NCBI GenBank assembly: GCA_029570205.1 | Contig: JAKQSI010000116.1 | Location: forward strand, 1 to 63,801 | Direction of reading: 5' to 3' | Source: Candidatus Omnitrophota bacterium | GTDB taxonomy: Bacteria; Hinthialibacterota; Hinthialibacteria; Hinthialibacterales; JAKPRU01 | DNA: 63,801 nucleotides | Notes under the pieces: generated by a model | Seen by the model: the letters and a program-made list of their open reading frames with translations, nothing else | Told to the model about the DNA's origin: nothing | Databases searched by the model: none | Made by a program: the position numbers and the translations under genes | Shown here: positions 47,074 through 56,476 of the stretch, piece after piece | Numbering within the stretch: the first letter of the stretch is position 1 | Layout of the letters: each line of letters begins with the position of its first letter

Positions 47074-48546
47074 ATGAAACGAATTCCGTTACCCATCCTT
47101 ATGCTGTTTCTTTTTTCTACAAGTGTGTTTGCGGCGCCGACACAGGAAGACGTTCTGGCTGCGGCGAAACGGTCAACTCAGTACATGATGAACACCGTTT
47201 CGAATCGTGGCGGATTTCTGTGGAATTATTCGGAGGATTGTTCCGAACAGTGGGGAGAGATTCCCGCGCGGAAGTCGATGATTTGGGTGCAGCGGCCGGG
47301 AACGGTGGGCGCGGGCGAAATCCTTTTGCGGGCGTACCAGGTTACCGGAGACAGGGAGTATCTGGAATATGCCGAGCGGGTTGCGAATGCCCTGATTTAT
47401 GGGCAGTATCCATCGGGCGGCTGGCATTACTTTATCGATTTCGATCCGGCGAGGACCCGGGAGTGGTATGAGGATGTGGCCTCGAAATGCTGGGGCTGGG
47501 AGGAGTTTTACTATAATTACGAAAATTGTACGTATGATGACTACATCATGACCGATACCACCCGGTTCCTGATGGATATCTACCTTCTCACGCTCGATCC
47601 AAGGTATCGGGACCCGATGCGGAAGGCGTTGCAGTTTTTCCTGGATTCGCAATATCCGAACGGCGCATGGCCGCAACGATTTCCGCCGCCCGATGAACGC
47701 GCGCCGGATCGTGATCCGCATTACACATTGTATTACACATTCAACGATGATGTGATACTGGGGAATATTGAGTTTCTGCTGGAGGCGTATGACAGACTGG
47801 GTGACCGGCGTTACTGGGATGCGGCGGTTCGCGGAATGGATTTTGTAGTGATTTCCCAGCAGGGGGCGCCGCAGGCGGGCTGGGCGCAACAGTACGATTT
47901 GGATATGAAACCGGCCGCGGCCCGCTCCTGTGAACCGGCGGCGATCATGCCCACAGAAACCTGCGCGAATATCCAGGCGCTTGAGAATTACTACAAGATT
48001 ACCGGCGACAGAAAATACCTTCGCGGAATCCCCGATGCGATCCGATGGCTGGAACAGTCGGTTCTTCCGCCGGACAAGACGATTGACGGGCATACCCATG
48101 CAATGTTTTATGAAGTCGGGACGAACCGACCGCTGTTTGTTCATCGGGAAGGAACCACGATGGCGACCGGACGATACCTTGTCGATCATAATCCGACGAA
48201 TCTGATCCGGGGGTACGGAACGCATGTCACGATCGATACAAAATCCTGCTGGAATGAGTATCGCCGCATGGAGGCCTTGACCCCAGAGGAAGCCAAGGCG
48301 GAATACCGCGAACAAAAGGCAAAGGGATCCGGTGTTCCGAAGGTTGCGCCGGATGTTCTTGAAGCGATCCTGAAATCACGAAATGAGAATGGGATTTGGA
48401 CGGAGGAGTTTGAAATACAGAACTTCGATGATTACATGAACAATCCCCCCCGGAAGGTTCGGGGGTATTCGACGGCTACATATCTTGCGAATATGAAAGT
48501 GTTTCTGGATTTTCTGGAGAACGAAAAGGGAGAGGTAAAGAAATAG
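47074..48546 (+). CDS. pelA: Pectate lyase, PelA type (PL10)
   Basis: This 490-residue protein has a signal peptide (LPILMLFLFSTSVFAAP) and the PL10 alpha-barrel pattern (AAKRSTQYMMNTVSNRGGFL, SQYPNGAWPQRFPPP, DVILGNIEFLLEAYD). PelA enzymes cut pectate by beta-elimination. The ATG at 47074 with GAGGA upstream gives a proper signal peptide; a 71-residue upstream extension is rejected. It sits after a secreted lectin-like protein and divergent from a sugar oxidoreductase, forming a small polysaccharide-use neighbourhood. Confidence 0.85.
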   Translation: MKRIPLPILMLFLFSTSVFAAPTQEDVLAAAKRSTQYMMNTVSNRGGFLWNYSEDCSEQWGEIPARKSMIWVQRPGTVGAGEILLRAYQVTGDREYLEYAERVANALIYGQYPSGGWHYFIDFDPARTREWYEDVASKCWGWEEFYYNYENCTYDDYIMTDTTRFLMDIYLLTLDPRYRDPMRKALQFFLDSQYPNGAWPQRFPPPDERAPDRDPHYTLYYTFNDDVILGNIEFLLEAYDRLGDRRYWDAAVRGMDFVVISQQGAPQAGWAQQYDLDMKPAAARSCEPAAIMPTETCANIQALENYYKITGDRKYLRGIPDAIRWLEQSVLPPDKTIDGHTHAMFYEVGTNRPLFVHREGTTMATGRYLVDHNPTNLIRGYGTHVTIDTKSCWNEYRRMEALTPEEAKAEYREQKAKGSGVPKVAPDVLEAILKSRNENGIWTEEFEIQNFDDYMNNPPRKVRGYSTATYLANMKVFLDFLENEKGEVKK

Positions 48547-48583
48547 TCCGGCCGGCTATGAACAAAGTGGAGGACGGATTTCT

Positions 48584-49321
48584 TCAGAGCAGCGGTTTTT
48601 CGAGTATATGCCGGACATCCTGGTAGAGGATTTTTAATTTCGGCAGGCGTTCTTCCATGGTCAACCGGGACAGTGCGCGCAATTCCTCCAATACTCGCTT
48701 GCGCTCTTTCGGGTCCAATCGACGGACGACCTGCCGGAGGATATCCTGCAAGGTTCGGTCTTCCATCCGATTGGATTGAACCTCCTCATCGAGCCGCTCT
48801 TTTTCGTCGAGGACCTGAATTCCGATTCGCTGGAGTTCCGACTCGATCAATTCCAGTTTTCCCCGGGTTTTTTCGACCGCGGGAACGGCGGACGGGTGTG
48901 TTTCTCTGAGTGTTTCCAGCAATTGTTCGAAGGATCGGGCTTCCAAAGAGACCATGAGCTTGTCGAGATTGCCTCGGATGCTCGACCAGAGACGGAAGTT
49001 TTCCTGGTATTCACCGGCCCAGTGGTCGATTCGAATAGCCTGAGTGTGGTTTGTTTCGGTCAAATCGCCCTGAAGTCGAAGTCGTTCCAGTTCCCGTCGC
49101 ATATCGACGAATACCGGCGCCATGGTTTGGAATTTCTTTTCTTGAAGTTCGACGCGCCAGGCGGCCTGCTGTTCTTCCCGATGCTTGATTCGTTGTTTTT
49201 CGGCGACTTCGGAGACGGCACGTTCACGCGTTGCCAACTCTTCCATGGAAAGGACCCGGCGAATCGGAGCCGGTTTGTGTTTTTCCGGCGCAGGAGTTTT
49301 TGGAGTTTTGTTCTCAGTCAT
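48584..49321 (-). CDS. Coiled-coil protein of unknown function
   Basis: This is a 245-residue, highly charged protein. The N-terminal 20 residues are Pro/Lys-rich; from about residue 29 it is almost all helix (ELATRERAVSEVAEKQRIKH, KRKRVLEELRALSRL type). I recognise no family. Its ATG lies inside the end of the amidase gene (8-bp overlap), so it is co-expressed with a cell-wall hydrolase and may control or localise it. Confidence 0.62.
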   Translation of the reverse strand: MTENKTPKTPAPEKHKPAPIRRVLSMEELATRERAVSEVAEKQRIKHREEQQAAWRVELQEKKFQTMAPVFVDMRRELERLRLQGDLTETNHTQAIRIDHWAGEYQENFRLWSSIRGNLDKLMVSLEARSFEQLLETLRETHPSAVPAVEKTRGKLELIESELQRIGIQVLDEKERLDEEVQSNRMEDRTLQDILRQVVRRLDPKERKRVLEELRALSRLTMEERLPKLKILYQDVRHILEKPLL

Positions 49322-51092
49322 TGTTCGAAAGAGAAACGGTCGGTCGCTGTTGAAGAAAATCGATCACGCCGTCACAAATCGCCTGCGTGACCCGGTCCTG
49401 AGCCTCTGTGGAAAGAATCCACTCTTCATCGCCCAAATGTGACAGAAAAGCACACTCTACCAGGAAGCCGAGCATATCGGTAGAGCCACGAATGGGTTTG
49501 AAATCGAAGCCTGTTATGTATGCCCATGGCTCCAGGTTCGGCAGACCGGCGAGCCGGTCGAAGACGGTTTTTGCGATCTGCTCGGAATGGGGATGACAGG
49601 AGTACACACTTACTCCCCGTGCAGAGGCGGGGTCTGTGCTTTCCCCGACGGTGTTGTTATGGATGGAAATGAGAATGTCCGCCCCGCTTCTTCGTGCGCG
49701 ATTCACCCGTTCCTGAAGGGAAACCGTTTCGTCCCCCTGTCGGACAATTACGGTTTCTGCCCCAAGGGAACGGATTTTCTGTTCCAGGCGAATCCCCAGC
49801 TCTCGGTTCAGGTCTTTTTCATATACCCCCGAGGAGGAGCGTGCCCCGACATTCTTGCCGCCATGGCCGGGATCGACAGCCACAACCAGGCCCCGCAGTC
49901 GTCCCTGCGAGAGGTCCGGCAGGTTGGGGGGCGCAAGGATTTCCAGGCAGAGCGTTGTTTTGTCGTAGTCGATCCAATATCCCCAATGGTCCTGTTTCAA
50001 TCCGATCACAAGGCAGCAGGTTCCATCGGAATCAGGATTCTCGCGAATGCTCGCGACAGTGCGGTCGCCGTACCGTTGCGTGATCCACCAGAGGTCCGAC
50101 TTCGCGCCAAAGATTCGGAGTTCCAACCGGGGAGGATCGATCAGTTCGGTGATACGGTAAGGTAATCGAGCCGACAGGGGGATTCGAACGACAGTCCGGT
50201 CCTGTTTCAATTCGGTATTGATTGTCGTGAGAGCGCTCTTTGGGCGGGGAGTGCCATCGGGGAGACGGAGCACCGTGGCGGTATCGACGAAAGCGTGCTG
50301 CTGGGGCGATAACGCCACCTCGTAGCGGCTCTGCATCCGTCCGACTGCTTCCAGTCTCACTTCCGATGGAAGATCCACGTAGCGGGTCCGTCCGTCGGCT
50401 GTGCGGTAAAGGGGAACCGGCTCCCCCGAGTGTGTCTCCAGAATGATGGGAGAACCTGTTCCCAGAAGAGTCACAGGCCCTTTCGCCGTCGCGGTTGCTT
50501 TCTTATATCCCTGCTCGCGGGTCAACTCGAATTGCACTTTTCCCTCATCAAAAGTTTCCCCGAATCGAAACATCAATTCGCTTTCGTAAATACCGGGGCT
50601 GGATTCGATCATCGCAATGTCTTTGTGGGGTCCGATCGAAAATGTGGCGATTCCTCCCGGACTTCCTCGGAATCGGACAGGCAATGAGCCGGGAGGAAGA
50701 ATCCAGACCGGAGCCTGCGGGGAACAGGAGTTCTTGTCGATCTGCCACGGTTCTGTCCCTATGGGCGCAAGGGGCGGCTCTCGCGTGATCTCCAATCGTG
50801 CGGAAGCGGAAGCGCCGTTCACAGACGCCTCGGCGGTCAGGACATTTTCTCCCACGGATAACGACAACAATCCTGCGAAAGCTCCAATGGAGGAGGTCTC
50901 TCGCGGGATGCCATTGATCGTGAGGGTTGCGCCCGGAGAGGTATACCCCGCATATCGCATCTGTTCCAGCGATGTCGTTGTGTTCCTCTCCGGAAATGTG
51001 AAAGTGACTTTCAACGGCGCAGCGTGGGTTTCCACGCACAGCAGGCATATCAGCCCAAGAAACACCGATGCTTTATGCGTAACTGTGGTCAT
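49314..51092 (-). CDS. N-acetylmuramoyl-L-alanine amidase (Amidase_3)
   Basis: This is a 592-residue protein with signal peptide, a long beta-rich region and a C-terminal Amidase_3 catalytic domain (about 400-580): VVAVDPGHGGKNVGA with the first zinc His, the Glu in VYEKDLNREL, ISIHNN with the second zinc His, and LVECAFLSH with the catalytic Glu. It cleaves the amide bond between MurNAc and the stem peptide. N-terminal segments resemble AMIN-like domains (RTVVRIPLSARLPYRI), common in AmiC-type enzymes. Confidence 0.88.
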   Translation of the reverse strand: MTTVTHKASVFLGLICLLCVETHAAPLKVTFTFPERNTTTSLEQMRYAGYTSPGATLTINGIPRETSSIGAFAGLLSLSVGENVLTAEASVNGASASARLEITREPPLAPIGTEPWQIDKNSCSPQAPVWILPPGSLPVRFRGSPGGIATFSIGPHKDIAMIESSPGIYESELMFRFGETFDEGKVQFELTREQGYKKATATAKGPVTLLGTGSPIILETHSGEPVPLYRTADGRTRYVDLPSEVRLEAVGRMQSRYEVALSPQQHAFVDTATVLRLPDGTPRPKSALTTINTELKQDRTVVRIPLSARLPYRITELIDPPRLELRIFGAKSDLWWITQRYGDRTVASIRENPDSDGTCCLVIGLKQDHWGYWIDYDKTTLCLEILAPPNLPDLSQGRLRGLVVAVDPGHGGKNVGARSSSGVYEKDLNRELGIRLEQKIRSLGAETVIVRQGDETVSLQERVNRARRSGADILISIHNNTVGESTDPASARGVSVYSCHPHSEQIAKTVFDRLAGLPNLEPWAYITGFDFKPIRGSTDMLGFLVECAFLSHLGDEEWILSTEAQDRVTQAICDGVIDFLQQRPTVSLSNND

Positions 51093-51220
51093 GAGAGACA
51101 GCGGAAGTTTTTCCTGTTACGGGGCGGGATACAGACCCGCCGCTACGGTCCAATATCGAATAACCGATTACTCCTGATACTATATCACTATGGCGATTGA
51201 ACTCATGGGAAAGAGAGCAG

Positions 51221-53167
51221 ATGTCAGAGAAAATACCCGATTCGGTGGACGTGGTTGTGGTCGGCGCGGGTCACGCCGGCTGCGAGGCTGCGTTGGCTGC
51301 CGCACGGATGGGCTGTGAAACTATCCTGGTAACATTTCGTCTTGACCAGGTTGCGGCGATGTCCTGCAATCCATCTATTGGGGGAGTTGCCAAGGGCCAG
51401 CTGGTGCGTGAGATTGACGCATTGGGTGGCGTGATGGGACAGGTGGCCGACCAGGCATGTATTCATTTCCGAACGCTCAATCCCAAGAAGGGACCGGCGG
51501 TCCGGTCGCCCCGCGCTCAGGCCGACAGGGATCTCTACCACCGAATCATGCTGGAACTCCTTATGCGGCAAGGCGAAAATCCCGGCCCGGGACAAGCACG
51601 GTTGCATCTGCTGGAAGGCGAGGTGACCGGCCTTGTTGTTCACAACGGCGCGGTGTGCGGCATCCGTGTGTCCGATGCGGAGATACGGGCCGGGGCGGTG
51701 ATCCTGACCACGGGGACATTCCTGAACGGCCTGATGCATTTTGGACTGGAGAATCGGGTCGGTGGGCGGTATGGCGATCCGGCATCCGTGCAACTTGCGG
51801 TAGAATTGCGGGCGCACGGGCTTCGATTGGGCCGTTTAAAGACAGGCACTCCCGCGCGTCTGCTCAAGGACAGCATCGACTTCGATTCCCTGGAACGTCA
51901 GCCCGGAGATGAACCGCCACCCCGGTTTTCATTCGATCTTTCGGTTCCGGCTCCGCGAAATCAAATGGTCTGTCATTTAACTCATACCACCGAACGGACC
52001 CATGAAATTATCCGGTCCAGTCTGGACCAATCTCCGCTCTATTCCGGGAAAATAGTCGGGATCGGTCCGCGCTATTGCCCGTCCATCGAAGATAAAGTTG
52101 TCAAATTCCCGGAACGTACTTCTCATCATGTATTCCTGGAGCCGGAAGGATTGGACTCGGATCTGATTTATCCGAATGGAATCTCGACCAGCCTTCCGCA
52201 ACCCGTGCAAGAGGCATTCATTCATTCCATCCCCGGCCTGGAACGGGCGGAGATAGTCCGCCCGGGATATGCGGTGGAATATGACTACGCGGACCCGACG
52301 GGATTGAGACCCTCCCTGGAAAGCACGGTGATCCGGGGGCTTTTCCTGGCGGGGCAGATCAACGGGACCTCCGGGTACGAAGAGGCAGCAGCGCAGGGCC
52401 TGATGGCCGGAATCAACGCCGCGTTAAGTCTTCGGGGAGAAGATCCGCTTATTCTGGGACGCGACGAGGCGTATATCGGCGTTCTGATTGATGACCTCGT
52501 CAGCAAAGGCACGGAGGAGCCGTATCGTTTGTTCACGGCGTCGGCGGAACATCGTTTATTGCTGCGCCAGGACAATGCCGATTTCCGCCTGATGCGATAC
52601 GGTGCGCAACTGGGATTGATTCCGCAGGAACGCGCGCGGGAAGTGGAGGTCCGGCAAGCGTCCATTCGGGAGACGTTGCAGCGTCTGGAACAGACGATCA
52701 TTGCACCCTCGGACGGTGTACGGGATTGGTTGCGGGAGCGTGGCCTGGGTGAGATGACACGCGCCTCGAGCCTTCTTTCCATGCTGAGGCGGCCCGGTGC
52801 GGTTATGACGGACCTGCGGCGGTTTGGTTTTCCGGTGGATGACCTGCACCCGCGTGTCGTCGAACAGGTTGAAATCAAGGTTAAGTACGCGGGCTATATT
52901 CGGCGTCATGAACAGATGGCGGAAACGGAACGCCGCTATGAAAGTCTGCCGCTGGACCGCTATTTCGATTACTGCACCATTCCCGGTCTTCGTAACGAGG
53001 CGCGTGAGAAATTCAAACGCCACAAACCGGCCACTCTGGGCCAGGCATCCCGCATACCCGGCATCCTGCCATCCGATTTGACAACGTTGTATCTTTATAT
53101 ACGACACCCACAAAGAGCGGCTTCGCCGCAACCTGAGAGGGAAAGTTCTTTGTTTGAGGAGAAATGA
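51221..53167 (+). CDS. mnmG: tRNA uridine-5-carboxymethylaminomethyl modification enzyme MnmG
   Basis: This 648-residue protein has the FAD-binding start VVVGAGHAGCEAALAAARMG, MSCNPSIGGVAKGQLVREID, GRYGDPAS and the C-terminal helical domain (YAGYIRRHEQM). With MnmE it makes cmnm5U at the tRNA wobble position. The ATG at 51221 is preferred over a TTG 24 nt upstream. It overlaps the next cupin gene by ATGA. mnmE is not in the window. Confidence 0.97.
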   Translation: MSEKIPDSVDVVVVGAGHAGCEAALAAARMGCETILVTFRLDQVAAMSCNPSIGGVAKGQLVREIDALGGVMGQVADQACIHFRTLNPKKGPAVRSPRAQADRDLYHRIMLELLMRQGENPGPGQARLHLLEGEVTGLVVHNGAVCGIRVSDAEIRAGAVILTTGTFLNGLMHFGLENRVGGRYGDPASVQLAVELRAHGLRLGRLKTGTPARLLKDSIDFDSLERQPGDEPPPRFSFDLSVPAPRNQMVCHLTHTTERTHEIIRSSLDQSPLYSGKIVGIGPRYCPSIEDKVVKFPERTSHHVFLEPEGLDSDLIYPNGISTSLPQPVQEAFIHSIPGLERAEIVRPGYAVEYDYADPTGLRPSLESTVIRGLFLAGQINGTSGYEEAAAQGLMAGINAALSLRGEDPLILGRDEAYIGVLIDDLVSKGTEEPYRLFTASAEHRLLLRQDNADFRLMRYGAQLGLIPQERAREVEVRQASIRETLQRLEQTIIAPSDGVRDWLRERGLGEMTRASSLLSMLRRPGAVMTDLRRFGFPVDDLHPRVVEQVEIKVKYAGYIRRHEQMAETERRYESLPLDRYFDYCTIPGLRNEAREKFKRHKPATLGQASRIPGILPSDLTTLYLYIRHPQRAASPQPERESSLFEEK

Positions 53168-53520
53168 TGAGCAGCCATTCCGGGTACATTGTCCGTCAGC
53201 CGCAGGATCTCCAGGTGGAGCGAAGCACCTGCGGATTTCGGAAACCGATTTTCACATCCGAGGATCAGGTTTCCATGAGTGCCTCTGTGGTCTCTATTCA
53301 CGATGCCAAGCCGCATTACCACAAGGAGACAACGGAGATTTACTATGTCCTGGAAGGAAACGGGGCATTGGAACTGGATGGAGACCGGGTTCCGCTTTCT
53401 CCGGGCAGCGCCGTTCTGATTAAGCCTTATGTCCGCCATCGGGCAACCGGCGACGTGGTTGCGCTGGTGATTGGGAATCCCCCTTTTCATACGGACGATC
53501 TTTATCTGGTTGAGGAGTGA
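53164..53520 (+). CDS. Cupin-domain protein
   Basis: This is a 118-residue single-domain cupin. The metal-binding pattern is visible: KPHYHKETTEIYYVLEGNG (two His and Glu) and PGSAVLIKPYVRHRATG (last His). It starts within the mnmG stop, at a double ATG preceded by GAGGAG. The substrate is unknown. It is not closely similar to the cupin at 16936 beyond the fold. Confidence 0.85.
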   Translation: MMSSHSGYIVRQPQDLQVERSTCGFRKPIFTSEDQVSMSASVVSIHDAKPHYHKETTEIYYVLEGNGALELDGDRVPLSPGSAVLIKPYVRHRATGDVVALVIGNPPFHTDDLYLVEE

Positions 53521-53624
53521 CTTATTTGCCGTGTCATGTTTCCATGTTACTCATCGTCGGGAGGTGTTTTGGCAGGGTCCGGTGAATCGGATGAAGAACG
53601 ACGCCGGTTGGAGACCTTCCTGAA

Positions 53625-55685
53625 ATGTACAAGAGCGATAGAACCCAATCGGAGCTGCTCGCGGAGATCCGGAAACTCCAGGCTCGCGTTGCGGATATTG
53701 AACGCGCCGAGGCCGAGAAAACACAAACATTTAACTCGTTGCAAAGGAGGGAGGCCTATCTTCGCAACGCGATTGAGGCCGCCGATGCGGTCGCCTATTT
53801 TCTGGACTACAGAACGGGAACTTACATATTTCTCAGCAGCGGTATTGAAGATCTGACCGGCTATGCAGAGGGGGAACTTACGCATAGCCGTTTTTTGGAC
53901 CTGGTCCAGGAGGAAATTCTGCTTAGCGGGCTGCGAGGCCTTTCCCACGAGGAGGCTGTGCGGAAACTGGTCAGCGGGGAGGAAAATGTATGGAGGGCGG
54001 AGTACCGAATCCGAACCCGGACCGGTGAGGAAAAATGGCTCGATAATGGCGCTGTGCAGATTCTGGATGAACAGGGAACTGTTGTGGCATCGATCGGCCT
54101 GCTTTGGAATATCACTCCTCGGAAAAGAGCGGAACAGAAACTTCTGGAGAGCGAGCGGAAATATCGTTCTCTTTTCAACAGTATGATCAGCGGATTTGCG
54201 CTGCATAAAATGGTCTGCGATGAGACCGGAAGGATAAGCGATTGCCGATTCCTGGAAGTCAATCCGGCCTTTGAGTCGATCATGGAACTGAAAGCGAGTG
54301 AAGTTGTCGGAAAGACCATGAAAGAGGTCTTTCCCGATCTGGAGGATACATGGATCGAACATTACAACCAGGCTGCGTGCAGCGAGACGCCGACGCGATT
54401 TGAAGTATATTGCAAAGACCTGAACAAGTATTTTGAGGCAATAGCGTATAGTCCCGAATCCGGGCGATTTGCCACCATTATCACGGACATAACGGACCGA
54501 AGGAATTTGGAGGAGCAACTTCGGCAAGCGCATAAGATGGAGGCGGTGGGACAGCTGGCCGGAGGAATTGCGCATGATTTCAATAACCTGCTGACGGGGA
54601 TTCTCGGCAACCTGAGCCTGGCTCAGACTCGCGCCTCCTCCGATATTATGGATTACCTTACGAACGCCGAAGAAGCTGCCGACCGCGCGGCGAGCCTGGT
54701 TCAACAATTACTTGCGTTCAGCCGGAAGTCCCAAGTCCAATTCAAGCGGGTGAATCTGAACGCTCTTGTCGAAGAAACTTATCGGCTGGTACGGGAGACA
54801 ATCGACCGTCGGATCGAGATTGGTTTATTGACTGAACCCGACTTGCCGGACACTCTGGCGGATGCCAGCCAGATCAATTCTGTCCTGATGAATCTCTGTT
54901 TGAATGCGCGGGATGCGATCGAGGAGATCATGCACGGTCGGAAATGGCCGGAGCGACGCAACGACCGGTTCCAAATCACGATTGAAACCTCGACTGCCCG
55001 AATCGATCAGCGATACTGCAACGGCCACAGCGAGGGCCGTCCGGGACTTTTCGTCATGCTCAGTGTTACGGACAACGGTTCGGGAATGGATTTGGAAACC
55101 CGCCGTCGCGTCTTCGAACCGTTCTTTACCACGAAGGACATCGGCAAAGGCACGGGATTGGGATTGGCCACGAGCTATGGAATCATCCGCCAGCATAACG
55201 GGTGGATTAATGTGTACAGCGAACCCGGTCTGGGAACCACATTCCGAATCTACTTCTCTGCCGCGCCCGGAATGGTGGAGGAAGTGGAAATGGAGACCAT
55301 TCGCGATATCCGGGGCGGCAATGAGACGATCCTTCTGGTGGATGATGAGGAATTGATTCGCGACCTGGGACAAAGCATCCTGGAGAGAATGGGATACACG
55401 GTGTTGCTCGCTTCGGATGGAAATGAGGGTCTTCGGGTCTATCACCGGGAGCGTAAACGAATCGACCTGACGATACTCGATCTTTCCATGCCGTATCTGT
55501 CCGGACAGGAAGTGCTGGAACAGATTCTGGCGGTGGATCCGAACGCGCGAATCATTATCAGCAGCGGGTATTCGGAAAACGGGTATGTTCATCCTCCGTC
55601 AAAAAGCGGGATGGTGGAATATATCGCCAAGCCATACCGTCCGGATGAACTTGCCAAAGTGGTCCGCGACATCCTGGACCGTTAA
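53625..55685 (+). CDS. Hybrid sensor histidine kinase (PAS-PAS-HisKA-HATPase-REC)
   Basis: This 686-residue protein has an N-terminal coiled coil, two PAS/PAC domains (FLSSGIEDLTGYAEGELTHS; FNSMISGFALHKMVCDETGR), an H-box with the phospho-His near residue 316 (GGIAHDFNNLLTGILGNL), an ATPase domain (LCLNARDAIEE, DNGSGMD, GKGTGLGLAT) and a receiver with phospho-Asp near 619 (TILDLSMPYLSG). It has no membrane helices, so it should sense a cytoplasmic signal. No separate response regulator is next to it. Confidence 0.92.
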   Translation: MYKSDRTQSELLAEIRKLQARVADIERAEAEKTQTFNSLQRREAYLRNAIEAADAVAYFLDYRTGTYIFLSSGIEDLTGYAEGELTHSRFLDLVQEEILLSGLRGLSHEEAVRKLVSGEENVWRAEYRIRTRTGEEKWLDNGAVQILDEQGTVVASIGLLWNITPRKRAEQKLLESERKYRSLFNSMISGFALHKMVCDETGRISDCRFLEVNPAFESIMELKASEVVGKTMKEVFPDLEDTWIEHYNQAACSETPTRFEVYCKDLNKYFEAIAYSPESGRFATIITDITDRRNLEEQLRQAHKMEAVGQLAGGIAHDFNNLLTGILGNLSLAQTRASSDIMDYLTNAEEAADRAASLVQQLLAFSRKSQVQFKRVNLNALVEETYRLVRETIDRRIEIGLLTEPDLPDTLADASQINSVLMNLCLNARDAIEEIMHGRKWPERRNDRFQITIETSTARIDQRYCNGHSEGRPGLFVMLSVTDNGSGMDLETRRRVFEPFFTTKDIGKGTGLGLATSYGIIRQHNGWINVYSEPGLGTTFRIYFSAAPGMVEEVEMETIRDIRGGNETILLVDDEELIRDLGQSILERMGYTVLLASDGNEGLRVYHRERKRIDLTILDLSMPYLSGQEVLEQILAVDPNARIIISSGYSENGYVHPPSKSGMVEYIAKPYRPDELAKVVRDILDR

Positions 55686-55711
55686 GTCACGCAGGCTCAA
55701 AAAGGAGAACA

Positions 55712-56476
55712 ATGAACTCACCGAATCTTGCCGAATGCAACTACGCCACAATGAGAGGCTGTCACTTCGAGGTTGCTGTCCTGCCGTTCGGCGCGACGGA
55801 GCCGCACAATCTGCATCTTCCGTACGGGAACGACACGCTGACGGTCACGGCCATCGCGGAATCTGCCTGTCGAAAGGCAAATGAGCAGGGCGCTTCCGCG
55901 CTTCTTCTGCCTTCCATGCCCTACGGTGTGGACTCCAACCTGATGGCCTTTCCGTTCACGATGAACTGCCGTCCATCCACCCACCTTACTTTTATGCAGG
56001 ATCTGGTCGATTCCCTGGAACATCACGGCATCTGCAAGCTGGTGATTGCAAATGGGCATGGCGGGAATGAATTCGGATTCATTCTGCGCGAGATGTTTGG
56101 GGCAACATCGGTCTTTCTTTCCGTGTACGAATGGTGGAAAGCGGTTGAGGATAATCTTCCCCCCGATTGCCGGCCCACGGGAGACCATGCGGATCACATG
56201 GAAACCAGCCTCAGTCTGTACCTTTTCCCGCATCTGGTCGATATGCGTGTTGCGGACGACGGAGCGACAAAAACCTGTCGTCTGGAAGCGGTTCGGAAAG
56301 GCTATGTGAAAATCACCCGTCCATGGCACTTGGTGACCCGAAATGCCGGTGTCGGCGATCCGAGACAGGCAACAGCGGAAAAGGGAGAGAAGATATTCAA
56401 CCTGGCCGTGGAGCAGTTGGCGGCGTACCTGGTCGAACTCAGCGCGGCGGAAATGGATGAGACATTTCCTTATTGA
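55712..56476 (+). CDS. Creatininase-family amidohydrolase
   Basis: This 254-residue protein fits the creatininase family: LPFGATEPHNLHLPYGNDTL holds the metal-binding Glu, His and Asp, and VIANGHGGNE is the second conserved motif, followed by a late Glu (DHADHMETS). Members open cyclic amides or act in cofactor pathways such as mycofactocin. AAAGGAG precedes the ATG. The last 7 bp overlap the convergent transferase gene. The substrate is unknown. Confidence 0.85.
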   Translation: MNSPNLAECNYATMRGCHFEVAVLPFGATEPHNLHLPYGNDTLTVTAIAESACRKANEQGASALLLPSMPYGVDSNLMAFPFTMNCRPSTHLTFMQDLVDSLEHHGICKLVIANGHGGNEFGFILREMFGATSVFLSVYEWWKAVEDNLPPDCRPTGDHADHMETSLSLYLFPHLVDMRVADDGATKTCRLEAVRKGYVKITRPWHLVTRNAGVGDPRQATAEKGEKIFNLAVEQLAAYLVELSAAEMDETFPY

